A stretch of DNA of 64,000 bases, taken from positions 1 to 64,000 of the forward strand of contig CAURED010000012.1 of NCBI GenBank assembly GCA_963524205.1. Direction: 5' to 3'. A program made the position numbers and the translations under genes. Shown in pieces: positions 9,357 to 18,140 of the stretch. The stretch is from Aminipila sp963524205. GTDB lineage: Bacteria > Bacillota > Clostridia > Peptostreptococcales > Anaerovoracaceae. The notes under the pieces are model-generated. The model had not been told where the DNA came from, did not search any database, and saw only the letters and a list, made by a program, of their open reading frames with translations. The stretch's first letter is position 1, and each line of letters starts with the position of its first letter.

Positions 9357-10487
9357 ATGATTAAATTTAATGAACCTATATATTTACCCAAAAGTCTAGA
9401 ATATATTAGGGACACGTTAGAAAGCGGAAAAATTTCAGGGGATGGGAAATATACAAAAGCATGCAATGAATGGTTTAAGAAAAATTTTAATTTGCAAAAA
9501 ATATTACTAACTACATCGGGTACACATGCGTTGGAACTAGCTTCTATGCTAATGGAAATTGATAAAGGGGATGAAGTAATTATTCCCTCATATACGTTTA
9601 CTTCTACAGCGAACGCATTTGTAACAAAAGGTGCACGAATTAAGTTTGTTGATATAAGAAAAGATACTTTAAACATAGATGAAACGTTAATAGAACAAGC
9701 AATTACTAGAAACACTAAAGCTATAGTTCCTGTGCATTATGCAGGCGTTGCCTGTGATATGGATAGCATTCTTGATATAGCTAGAAGACATGATTTATTT
9801 GTATGCGAAGATGCGGCACAAGGAGTTATGAGTAAATATAAGGGCAAATACTTAGGAACTATGGGTGATTTTGGTTGTTACAGCTTTCATGAAACAAAAA
9901 ACTATAGTATGGGAGAAGGTGGAGCTGTATGCGTGAATCAAAGTATGTTTGAGGAAAAGGCTGAGATCATTAGGGAAAAAGGAACTAATAGAAGTGCATT
10001 TATAAGAGGTGAGATTGACAAATATACGTGGATAAGCCAGGGTTCATCTTACTTGCCTAGTGACATAAATGCTGCGATGTTGTTAGCACAATTGGAAGTA
10101 GCCGAACAGATTAATGAACAACGATTAAAAGCATGGAACTATTATTATAAATTACTTAAATCACTGGAAACCGAAGGAATCTTACAATTGCCTCAAATTC
10201 CAGAGAATTGTGTCCATAATGCACATATGTTCTTCGTGCTAGTTAATGATTGCAATAAAAGAGATTCTCTTTTAGAGTATATGAAGAAAAATAATATTAT
10301 GGCAACTTTTCATTACATACCGTTACATTTATCCCCAGCAGGGCTCAAATATGGATCTTTTGTAGGAGATGATAAAAATACTATCTCAATAAGCAAACAA
10401 ATAATTAGGTTGCCATTGTATTATGGAATTAATATAGAAGATATTGAACATATTTGCAAAGTAATAGAAGAGTTTTTTAAGAAATAA
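9357..10487 (+). CDS. wecE: TDP-4-keto-6-deoxyglucose transaminase (TDP-Fuc4N synthesis)
   Basis: This PLP enzyme of the DegT/DnrJ family converts TDP-4-keto-6-deoxy-D-glucose to TDP-4-amino-4,6-dideoxy-D-galactose. At 376 residues it has the same length as E. coli WecE and shares long stretches with it from memory: SGKISGDGKYT, PSYTFTSTANAFV, VPVHYAGVACDMD, EDAAQGVMS and REKGTNRS. The PLP lysine is K181 in FHETKNYSMGEGG. The ATG at 9357 has ACGGAG six bases upstream; a GTG at 9330 has none. Its substrate needs RmlA (11291) and RmlB (30413), both in this window. No wecD-like N-acetyltransferase is present, so the product may stay as the free amine or be modified in another way. Confidence 0.88.
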   Translation: MIKFNEPIYLPKSLEYIRDTLESGKISGDGKYTKACNEWFKKNFNLQKILLTTSGTHALELASMLMEIDKGDEVIIPSYTFTSTANAFVTKGARIKFVDIRKDTLNIDETLIEQAITRNTKAIVPVHYAGVACDMDSILDIARRHDLFVCEDAAQGVMSKYKGKYLGTMGDFGCYSFHETKNYSMGEGGAVCVNQSMFEEKAEIIREKGTNRSAFIRGEIDKYTWISQGSSYLPSDINAAMLLAQLEVAEQINEQRLKAWNYYYKLLKSLETEGILQLPQIPENCVHNAHMFFVLVNDCNKRDSLLEYMKKNNIMATFHYIPLHLSPAGLKYGSFVGDDKNTISISKQIIRLPLYYGINIEDIEHICKVIEEFFKK

Positions 10488-10500
10488 AGGGAGTACAGGT

Positions 10501-11265
10501 TTGAGTGTTAGTAATAAGGATATAGATAGATTAAAAAATGTTTATGAATCTTTTAGAGAATCACAGGATGGTTATAATGAAACAACATATACAACATTAC
10601 GTGATGATATATTGATTTTTAAACAAGATACGGAAAAAAGGTTAGTTAAAATTGTCAGAGAAGCTTTTTATAATCGTGATGTAAAGGATCTTAAAGTTTT
10701 GGAAGTTGGGACAGGCTGGGGGCAACGATTTAGAACTTTTTTAGACATGGGATTTGAACCTAGCAATTTGTATGGAATAGATTTATTGCAACATTTTATT
10801 GAAAGGGCACGTAAATGGTCTGGAGACTTGAATTTTATATGTGGAGATGCCCAAAATCTTCCTTATGAAAATGATTCTTTTGATATAGTGTTTCAATGTG
10901 TTGCCTTTAGTAGCATTATTGATAGAAATATAATAAAAAATATATGCAGCGAAATGATTAGAGTTTTGAATAATGATGGAATCATTATTTGGATAGACTT
11001 TGGAATTAAAGATCAGAAAAAATATTATAAAGGGATTCAGTACTTGCAAAGTATTGAACTTGAGGAAATAGTATCGTTTTTTCCAAACTGTAATATGCAA
11101 TTTGAAAATAAGCTTTATTTAAAACCGCTTTTTTGGAAATTATGTAATCATAAAAATAAATATAATAAGTTTTTGTATAATATTTTTTCTAGTTTTAATT
11201 TTTGTAAATCTCATTATGTTATAGTGTTAAAAAAGAATACAAAAGATAATGTTATAAATAGATAA
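10501..11265 (+). CDS. class I SAM-dependent methyltransferase
   Basis: This 254-residue protein has the SAM-binding motif VLEVGTGWGQRF (about 67-78), an acidic GIDLL strand end, CGDAQNLPYENDSFDIVF (motif II/III) and a late LNNDGIIIWIDF strand, all typical of Methyltransf_11. It probably methylates a sugar of the glycan or its precursor; the position is unknown. It starts with TTG at 10501, seven bases after GGGAG and 13 bases after the stop of wecE. The gene is AT-rich like its neighbours. Confidence 0.75.
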   Translation: MSVSNKDIDRLKNVYESFRESQDGYNETTYTTLRDDILIFKQDTEKRLVKIVREAFYNRDVKDLKVLEVGTGWGQRFRTFLDMGFEPSNLYGIDLLQHFIERARKWSGDLNFICGDAQNLPYENDSFDIVFQCVAFSSIIDRNIIKNICSEMIRVLNNDGIIIWIDFGIKDQKKYYKGIQYLQSIELEEIVSFFPNCNMQFENKLYLKPLFWKLCNHKNKYNKFLYNIFSSFNFCKSHYVIVLKKNTKDNVINR

Positions 11266-11290
11266 ACTAATTAATCAGATAGGAGTTAAG

Positions 11291-12154
11291 ATGAAAGCCA
11301 TAGTTTTAGCAGGTGGTAAAGGTACAAGATTGTATCCCATGACGAAAGTATTATCGAAACAGCTATTGCCTATTTTTGATAAACCATTGATATATTATCC
11401 TATTTCAGTAGTTTTATTAGCTGGTATAAAGGAAATATTAATCATATCAACGAAAGAACACATTGATTTATACAGAGAATTACTAGGGGATGGCAGCAGG
11501 CTTGGAGTGAAGTTTTCCTATGAAATACAAGAAGAAGCCAGAGGTTTAGCAGAGGCTTTTATAATAGGAAAGGAATTTATAGAGAATGAATCGGTTTGCC
11601 TAGTGCTAGGTGATAATTTATTTTATGGGATGGGTCTGTCTGACATGTTAAAACATGCAATAGAAAGCTTGGATGGTGCTACGATCTTTGCATATCCTGT
11701 GACGGATCCAAGTCAATTTGGTGTGGTAGATTTTGATTTAGATGGTAGAGTAAAATCACTAGAAGAAAAACCAGAGAAACCAAAATCTAAATATGCAATA
11801 CCGGGGTTATATTTTTATGATAATGATGTAATTGATATAGCTAAGAGCATAGAACCATCAGCTAGAGGTGAACTAGAGATAACAGCAATAAATAATGCTT
11901 ATTTAAAAGAAATGAAGCTGAAATGTGAAGTTATGGGCAGAGGTATGGCATGGCTGGATACCGGTACTCCTAATGGATTACTACAAGCTAGTTCCTTTGT
12001 TCAAACAGTACAAGCTAGACAGGGATTTTACATAGCGTGTTTAGAAGAAATTGCTTGGAGACAGGGTTTTATTAGCTTAGAAGAACTTAAAAAGTTAGGA
12101 AAAGAGTTACAATTTACAGACTATGGTAAATATATACTTTCTATATGTGAATAA
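11291..12154 (+). CDS. rmlA: glucose-1-phosphate thymidylyltransferase
   Basis: RmlA/RfbA makes TDP-glucose from dTTP and glucose-1-phosphate, the first step to all TDP-deoxysugars. The 287-residue protein has the nucleotidyltransferase signature LAGGKGTRLYPMT (6-18) with SKQLLPIFDKPLIYYP, VLGDNLFYG, and the late AWLDTGTP and EEIAWRQGFI motifs. The length matches the family. It sits between the wecE/wecF pair and wecC. The only rmlB in the window is at 30413, outside this operon, and no rmlC or rmlD is present, so TDP-rhamnose is not the product made here; TDP-Fuc4N is. Confidence 0.95.
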   Translation: MKAIVLAGGKGTRLYPMTKVLSKQLLPIFDKPLIYYPISVVLLAGIKEILIISTKEHIDLYRELLGDGSRLGVKFSYEIQEEARGLAEAFIIGKEFIENESVCLVLGDNLFYGMGLSDMLKHAIESLDGATIFAYPVTDPSQFGVVDFDLDGRVKSLEEKPEKPKSKYAIPGLYFYDNDVIDIAKSIEPSARGELEITAINNAYLKEMKLKCEVMGRGMAWLDTGTPNGLLQASSFVQTVQARQGFYIACLEEIAWRQGFISLEELKKLGKELQFTDYGKYILSICE

Positions 12155-12169
12155 GAGGAAGGGGCAAAT

Positions 12170-13402
12170 ATGAAAATTAATGTAATAGGATTAGGATATA
12201 TTGGACTACCAACCGCATTAATGTTAGCTGCAAATGGATTAGAAGTTGTAGGAAGTGACATTAATAAAGCTATAATTAATAAATTAAATAATCAGGAATT
12301 GTCTTTTAATGAGAATGGAATAAGTGAGGTTTTTAAAAAAGCATTAGAAAATAGGATAAAATTTCAAATTGAACCTACACTTGCGGATGTGTATATAATA
12401 GCTGTGCCTACACCATATGAGAAAGATAATAAAAAGATTAATCCTGAATTTGTAATTGCAGCAGTTAAAAATGTTCTTAATCAGTGTAAACAAAAGACAA
12501 TAATTGTAATAGAATCTACAATATCTCCAGGAACGGTGGATAAATACGTAAGACCAATTATTCATGAAATGGAAGAAAAAAATGGAATATCTGTGCATTT
12601 GGCACATGCACCAGAACGTATTATACCAGGAAATATGATAAATGAGTTGATTAATAATTCAAGGGTAATTGGAGCGGATAATGTTCAAGTAGGACAAATT
12701 CTGAGAGAAATATATGAGAAATTTTGCAAAGGGCAAATAGTAATAACAGATATTCGTTCAGCAGAGATGGTAAAAGTGGTTGAAAATACATATCGTGATA
12801 TAAATATTGCATTTGCAAATGAGCTATTGAAAATATGCCGATATGATCATATGGATGTACATGAAATAATAAAAATAGCCAATATGCATCCTAGGGTAAA
12901 CATTTTGCAGCCTGGACCTGGGGTTGGAGGTCATTGCATCTCCGTTGATCCATGGTTTCTTGTAGGGGATTATCCTGGCTTGGCAAATATAATTCTTGCC
13001 GCTAGAAAAATCAATGACTCTATGCCAGAATTTGTGCTTGAACGGATTTCTGAAATTATGGATAAAGAACAAATTAGTGAAACTAGAAAAGTAGGCTTAT
13101 ATGGACTTACTTATAAGGAAGATGTTGATGATGTAAGGGAGAGCCCTACTTTACAATTACTAGACATAATGAAAAAACATCTTGCTCAAGGTATCTCTGT
13201 TTATGATCCATTTATTTGTGAAAAGATTGTGGAAAATCAATATTTGGATTTTGACAAGTTTATTGATAATGTTGATATGGTTGTAATAATGGTAGGACAT
13301 TCTCATTTAAAGACGGTATTTGATAAAATGAAAGATAAAGTTATTTTGGATACAAGACACGTCTCACTAGACAAACAAGATAAACATTACTATTTTCTTT
13401 AA
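12170..13402 (+). CDS. wecC: UDP-N-acetyl-D-mannosaminuronate dehydrogenase
   Basis: WecC oxidises UDP-ManNAc twice with NAD to UDP-ManNAcA. The 410-residue protein has the NAD fold start GLGYIGLPTA (7-16), AVPTPYEKD, EMVKVVENTYRDINIAFANEL, the active-site loop PGPGVGGHCISVDPWF with C256, and the late YGLTYKEDVDDVRESPTLQL. These match WecC rather than UDP-glucose dehydrogenase. ManNAcA is a sugar of enterobacterial common antigen, staphylococcal capsules and several secondary cell-wall polymers. Its substrate needs a UDP-GlcNAc 2-epimerase; the only candidate in the window (18141) looks like the CapG/FnlC subtype, so the true WecB may lie elsewhere. Confidence 0.9.
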   Translation: MKINVIGLGYIGLPTALMLAANGLEVVGSDINKAIINKLNNQELSFNENGISEVFKKALENRIKFQIEPTLADVYIIAVPTPYEKDNKKINPEFVIAAVKNVLNQCKQKTIIVIESTISPGTVDKYVRPIIHEMEEKNGISVHLAHAPERIIPGNMINELINNSRVIGADNVQVGQILREIYEKFCKGQIVITDIRSAEMVKVVENTYRDINIAFANELLKICRYDHMDVHEIIKIANMHPRVNILQPGPGVGGHCISVDPWFLVGDYPGLANIILAARKINDSMPEFVLERISEIMDKEQISETRKVGLYGLTYKEDVDDVRESPTLQLLDIMKKHLAQGISVYDPFICEKIVENQYLDFDKFIDNVDMVVIMVGHSHLKTVFDKMKDKVILDTRHVSLDKQDKHYYFL

Positions 13403-13423
13403 GGTTAGCGAGGATAAAGACTT

Positions 13424-14608
13424 ATGAAAATTGTACATGTAGAAGATTTTTTTCATCCAGATGCTGGATATCAATTAAACTTATTAGCTAAATATATGGT
13501 TAAATGTGGTCATGAAGTGATTATTGTAACTAGTCAGATGGAAAAAATGCCTAATAATTTAAAAACTTTTTTTGGGAACGAAGATATTGAACAAAGAGAT
13601 AAACTTTATATGGCTGAAACTAATGTTAGAATCATTAGAGTGCCAATATGGAAGTATTTTTCTGGAAGGGTTATATATAAGAGAGATATTTTTAATATCA
13701 TAGACAGCTTAAAGCCAGATGTTTTATATGTCCATGGCAATGATACACTTATCGGCATACAATATATACTCAGAGTTAAGCAAATGAAATGTAAACTTAT
13801 ATTGGACAGCCATATGTTGCAAATGGCATCACAAAATAAGTTTAGTAGGATATTTAAGTTATGGTATAAGACATTTATTACCCCTATATTAATTAAACAT
13901 AAAATAATTGTTATAAGAACACAAAACGATGCATATGTAGAAAATTGTTTAGGGATACCTCTAAATCAATGTCCTTGGATATCTGTAGGGACTGATACAC
14001 TTAAATTTAGAATAGATAAACAAAAAAGACTAGAAATGCGAAAGCAATATGGCATTAATGAGCATGAATTTGTTGTGCTATATGCAGGAAAATTGGATGA
14101 GTCTAAGGGCGGCATGCTATTAGCAGAGGCATGTAAAGAAAAAATTGAAGATAAATTTGGCCGAAAGATAACGTTTGTTGTAATAGGAAATACAACCGGA
14201 GAATATGGCCAGGCTATAGAACAGACTTTTAAAGAATCAGACAATAGAGTGTTACGTTTACCAACACAGATATATCCACAGTTACCAGGCTTTTATCAAA
14301 TGGCTGATATAGCAGTATTTGCAAAACAATGCAGCTTAAGTTTTTATGATGTACAGGCATGTGGATTGCCTGTTGTATTTGAGGATAATAATGTAAATAT
14401 TGCTAGAATCCAACAAGAAAATGGGGTGGCTTTTGAAAAGCTTAGTTTAACGGATTTTAGAAATAAAATAGAATACTTTTCAAAAATGGAAGAAAATGGT
14501 TTGAAAAGGTACTCTGAAAATGCTGTGAATTTTATTAGGCAGAATTATGATTATTATAATATTACACAAAAATATCTTGAGATTATAAATGCACAAATTA
14601 ATTGTTGA
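13424..14608 (+). CDS. GT4-type glycosyltransferase
   Basis: This 394-residue GT-B protein has an N-terminal acceptor domain (MKIVHVEDFFHPDAGYQ) and a C-terminal nucleotide-sugar domain with VVLYAGKLDESKGG, YQMADIAVFAKQ and FYDVQACGLPVVFED near 290-330. The last of these replaces the usual E-x7-E motif with a diverged version: the first Glu is Asp in YDVQACG. It probably adds one sugar of the repeat unit; donor and acceptor are unknown. It starts 21 bases after wecC. Confidence 0.75.
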   Translation: MKIVHVEDFFHPDAGYQLNLLAKYMVKCGHEVIIVTSQMEKMPNNLKTFFGNEDIEQRDKLYMAETNVRIIRVPIWKYFSGRVIYKRDIFNIIDSLKPDVLYVHGNDTLIGIQYILRVKQMKCKLILDSHMLQMASQNKFSRIFKLWYKTFITPILIKHKIIVIRTQNDAYVENCLGIPLNQCPWISVGTDTLKFRIDKQKRLEMRKQYGINEHEFVVLYAGKLDESKGGMLLAEACKEKIEDKFGRKITFVVIGNTTGEYGQAIEQTFKESDNRVLRLPTQIYPQLPGFYQMADIAVFAKQCSLSFYDVQACGLPVVFEDNNVNIARIQQENGVAFEKLSLTDFRNKIEYFSKMEENGLKRYSENAVNFIRQNYDYYNITQKYLEIINAQINC

Positions 14609-14649
14609 GGTAAAAATCAGCATATATAGTATTAGAAAAGAGGGCTTTT

Positions 14650-15855
14650 GTGAAAATACTCCAAATAAATTCTGTGTATGGAGTTGGAAGCACAGGAAGA
14701 ATTGTAAAAGATATTGAGACAAAGATAGCTGAATATGGGCATACTTCTTTTGTATGTTATGGTAGAGGAAACACAAAAAAGGACGGGAATTTATATAGAA
14801 TAGGAACAGATTTTGACAATAAATTACATGGACTTATGACTAGAGCTTTTGATTGCCATGGCTTATTTTCAACTAGAGCGACTAAAAATTTAATAGAGGT
14901 AATTAGCCGTATTAATCCAGACGTTATTCATTTGCATAATATACATGGATATTATATAAATATTAGAGTTTTATTTGATTTTCTTAGAGATTTCAAGAAG
15001 CCCATTGTGTGGACCTTACATGACTGTTGGGCATTCACTGGTCATTGTGCTTACTTTGATTATGTAAACTGTGATAAATGGATGTATGGTTGCAATAAAT
15101 GCCCACAAAAAAGAGAATACCCAAGTAGCTTAGGGCTAGATAGAAGTTGGCATAATTATTTATTAAAGAAAAAGTATTTTTCTAATATAGATAACTTGAC
15201 GATTGTAACTCCTTCTGAATGGCTTTCGGGTTTGGTATATAAGTCTTTTTTGAATCAAAATAAGGTTAAAGTTATAAACAATGGCATTGATTTAACAAAA
15301 TTTAAGATGATAGAATCCGACCTTAGAGAAAGTTTAAAGTTGCAAAATAAGTTTGTAATTTTAGGTGTTGCAAGTGTTTGGGCAAAAAGAAAGGGGCTAA
15401 AAGATTTTGTCGAATTAGCAAATAATTTAGATGAGAGTTATGGAATTGTTTTAATAGGGGTTACACAAGAACAAAAAAAAATGCTAAATGAAAAGATTAT
15501 TACGATTGCCAGGACAGATAGTATTGAGGAATTAGCAAAATACTATTCAATGGCTGATGTTTTTATCAATCCTACAACAGAGGATAATTTCCCTACAACT
15601 AATATAGAAGCATTGGCATGTGGAACTCCTGTAATTACATACAACACCGGTGGCAGCCCTGAAATAATTGATGAAAATTGTGGAATCGTTGTAGAAAAAA
15701 GAGATATAAAGGGGTTAATTGATGCAGTAAATAAAGTTAAATACGGGTGTGTAAGCGTAGACAATGTTATAAAAAGAAGTATGAACTTTGATAAAAACAA
15801 AAAATTTGATGAATATATTCATTTATATGAGGAATTACTTGATATACAAAAATGA
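14650..15855 (+). CDS. GT4-type glycosyltransferase with a Cys-rich N-domain
   Basis: The 401-residue protein begins MKILQINSVYGVGSTGRI and contains WTLHDCWAFTGHCAYF, then CDKWMYGCNKCPQ, a pattern seen in colanic-acid-type transferases of the WcaC/WbdB kind. The C-terminal domain has VASVWAKRKGL, DVFINPTTEDNFPTTNIEALACGTPVITY and GGSPEII, the GT4 donor-site region. It starts with GTG at 14650 after AGAGGG. The four cysteines may bind a metal. It is the last of the strongly AT-rich genes in this operon. Confidence 0.78.
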   Translation: MKILQINSVYGVGSTGRIVKDIETKIAEYGHTSFVCYGRGNTKKDGNLYRIGTDFDNKLHGLMTRAFDCHGLFSTRATKNLIEVISRINPDVIHLHNIHGYYINIRVLFDFLRDFKKPIVWTLHDCWAFTGHCAYFDYVNCDKWMYGCNKCPQKREYPSSLGLDRSWHNYLLKKKYFSNIDNLTIVTPSEWLSGLVYKSFLNQNKVKVINNGIDLTKFKMIESDLRESLKLQNKFVILGVASVWAKRKGLKDFVELANNLDESYGIVLIGVTQEQKKMLNEKIITIARTDSIEELAKYYSMADVFINPTTEDNFPTTNIEALACGTPVITYNTGGSPEIIDENCGIVVEKRDIKGLIDAVNKVKYGCVSVDNVIKRSMNFDKNKKFDEYIHLYEELLDIQK

Positions 15856-15894
15856 TGAAGCTAAATTTAGCGGGAAAAGCGTGGAGATAAATGT

Positions 15895-16902
15895 ATGTTT
15901 AAAGACAAAGTGCTACTAATAACTGGGGGAACAGGTTCTTTTGGAAATGCTGTTGTCAATCGGTTTTTAGATACAGATATAAAAGAAATTCGCATATTTA
16001 GCCGTGATGAAAAAAAACAGCACGATATGCGTATTCATTATAAAAACGATAAGTTAAAGTTTTATATTGGTGATGTCAGAAATTTTGATAGCATAAATTT
16101 TGCAATGAAAGGTGTGGATTATGTTTTTCATGCAGCAGCACTTAAACAAGTACCTTCCTGTGAATTTTACCCGATGGAGGCAGTGCAGACAAATATCGAG
16201 GGCACGGATAATACCCTCAAGGCAGCAATACAAAACAATGTAAAAAATGTGGTTTGCTTAAGTACAGACAAGGCGGCATACCCTATCAATGCTATGGGCA
16301 TCAGTAAAGCTATGATGGAAAAGATTGCGGCATCTAAGGCAAGAATTTTGAAGGAGGAAAAGCCAACCATATGCTGCACCAGATATGGAAATGTTATGGG
16401 ATCACGTGGATCGGTCATCCCTCTATTTGAAGAACAAATCCAAGAGGGCAAAGAGCTGACTATTACAGATCCTAATATGACAAGATTCATGATGACGCTG
16501 GAGGATGCTGTAGATTTAGTTCTGTATGCATTTGAACATGGAAATCAGGGCGACTTGTTTATTCAAAAAGCACCTGCTGCTACGATTGAAGTTCTGGCAA
16601 AGGCTATAGCAGAACTAAAAGGGAAAGAATACAAAGCTAGGATTATTGGGACAAGGCATGGGGAAAAACTGTATGAAACTTTACTTACCCGAGAAGAGAA
16701 GGTTAAAGCTGAGGACTTAGGAGGGTACTACAGAGTACCTATGGATGACCGGGATTTAAATTACGATAAATACTTTGAAAAAGGTATTGAATTAATTCCA
16801 GAGATAGAATCATATACATCACACAACACGGTGAGACTTGATTTAGAGGGAATGAAAAAACTCTTAATAAGGTATGGTATGATTTCAGAGCATAAGATTT
16901 AG
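15895..16902 (+). CDS. capE: UDP-GlcNAc 4,6-dehydratase/5-epimerase (CapE/FnlA type)
   Basis: CapE starts UDP-N-acetyl-L-fucosamine synthesis by 4,6-dehydration with 5-epimerisation of UDP-GlcNAc. The 335-residue extended SDR protein has TGGTGSFG (10-17), DVRNFDS, FHAAALKQVPSCEF, and STDKAAYPINAMGISK, where Met replaces the usual catalytic Tyr of YxxxK, as in CapE and FlaA1. GTRHGEKLYETLL lies near the end. The ATG at 15895 follows GTGGAG by eight bases. capF follows after nine bases and capG after that, the same order as in Staphylococcus aureus type 5 and 8 capsule loci. Confidence 0.92.
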   Translation: MFKDKVLLITGGTGSFGNAVVNRFLDTDIKEIRIFSRDEKKQHDMRIHYKNDKLKFYIGDVRNFDSINFAMKGVDYVFHAAALKQVPSCEFYPMEAVQTNIEGTDNTLKAAIQNNVKNVVCLSTDKAAYPINAMGISKAMMEKIAASKARILKEEKPTICCTRYGNVMGSRGSVIPLFEEQIQEGKELTITDPNMTRFMMTLEDAVDLVLYAFEHGNQGDLFIQKAPAATIEVLAKAIAELKGKEYKARIIGTRHGEKLYETLLTREEKVKAEDLGGYYRVPMDDRDLNYDKYFEKGIELIPEIESYTSHNTVRLDLEGMKKLLIRYGMISEHKI

Positions 16903-16911
16903 GATAGAATT

Positions 16912-18099
16912 ATGAAGATTTTGATTACTGGAGCGTATGGCTTCATAGGAAAGAATTTAATATGTGAATTACAAAACAAAGGTTATAATGACCTTTGTTT
17001 TTGTGGTAGAGATACTAAAATAGAAGAACTTGATAAATACGCAAGAGAATGTGATTTTATATTCCATCTGGCAGGTGTTAACCGGCCGGAAAACACAGAA
17101 GAGTTTATGGAAGGAAACTTTGGATTTACTAAGTCACTTCTTGAACTTTTAAAAAAGCATAAAAATGAAGCACCGGTTTTGTGTACATCATCTACCCAGG
17201 CATTACTCGATAACCCATATGGAAATAGTAAGCTGGCAGGGGAAGAATTACTTTTGGATTACGAAATAGAAACGGGCGCAAAGGTATATGTATATAGACT
17301 AACCAATGTATTTGGCAAGTGGTGCAGACCAAACTATAACTCTGCTGTAGCGACATTTTGCTATAATGTGGCAAATAACTTGCCTATTCAAATAACAGAT
17401 GAGAATAGAATGATGGAACTTGTATATATAGATGATGTAGTGCAGGCATTTATTGCATGTTTAGAAGGGCACATTGAATCATACAGTAATAAAAACCAAG
17501 ACGGTCGGCTTGTCTTAAGCACCGTGTATAAAGTGTCATTAGGGAGCATGGCAGAATTAATAAAGAAATTTAAAGATGACAGAAATACCCTAGAGGTTCC
17601 TGATATGGCAGATGACTTTTGTAAAAAACTGTACAGTACTTATTTAAGTTATCTTCCTGAAGACCAATTTTCCTATCCGCTTAAAATGAATATGGATCAT
17701 AGGGGTTCATTTACAGAAATTCTAAAAACAACTTGTTTTGGGCAAGTTTCCGTTAATATTTCAAAGCCAGGTATTACAAAGGGAAACCATTGGCATCATA
17801 CTAAAATAGAAAAGTTTTTAGTGGTTAGTGGAAAAGGTGTGATTCGTTTCAGAAAAGTAACAGCTGAGGGATTTAAAGAAGAAAATCAGCCTTTCGGAGG
17901 TTCTGCAATAAATGGGGACTCTGATAAAAATAAGGTAATTGAATACCATGTAAGCGGTGACAAACTGGAGGTTATTGATATACCTCCTGGGTATACCCAT
18001 AATATCACTAATATAGGGGAAACAGATATGGTAACGATTATGTGGGCTAATGAAAGTTTTGATCCACAAAAACCAGACACTTACTTTTTGAAAGTATAA
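16912..18099 (+). CDS. capF: CapF/FnlB bifunctional 3-epimerase and C4 reductase
   Basis: CapF acts after CapE: the C-terminal cupin domain epimerises C3 and the N-terminal SDR domain reduces C4 with NADPH. The 395-residue protein shows both: ITGAYGFIGKN (5-15), FHLAGVNRPE and NPYGNSKLAGEE in the SDR half, and from about 260 the cupin with MDHRGSFTEILKT, GITKGNHWHHTKIEKFLVVSG and PPGYTHNITNIG, giving the His residues that bind zinc in this family. Length and domain order match S. aureus CapF. Confidence 0.92.
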   Translation: MKILITGAYGFIGKNLICELQNKGYNDLCFCGRDTKIEELDKYARECDFIFHLAGVNRPENTEEFMEGNFGFTKSLLELLKKHKNEAPVLCTSSTQALLDNPYGNSKLAGEELLLDYEIETGAKVYVYRLTNVFGKWCRPNYNSAVATFCYNVANNLPIQITDENRMMELVYIDDVVQAFIACLEGHIESYSNKNQDGRLVLSTVYKVSLGSMAELIKKFKDDRNTLEVPDMADDFCKKLYSTYLSYLPEDQFSYPLKMNMDHRGSFTEILKTTCFGQVSVNISKPGITKGNHWHHTKIEKFLVVSGKGVIRFRKVTAEGFKEENQPFGGSAINGDSDKNKVIEYHVSGDKLEVIDIPPGYTHNITNIGETDMVTIMWANESFDPQKPDTYFLKV

Positions 18100-18140
18100 T
18101 ATGCCAAAATAAAATATAAACGTTTGAAGGGAATTTTGAA

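Noticed and set aside
11291..12154. TDP-rhamnose pathway
   Set aside because: rmlA and rmlB are present but rmlC and rmlD are not; wecE uses the same intermediate, so TDP-Fuc4N fits better.
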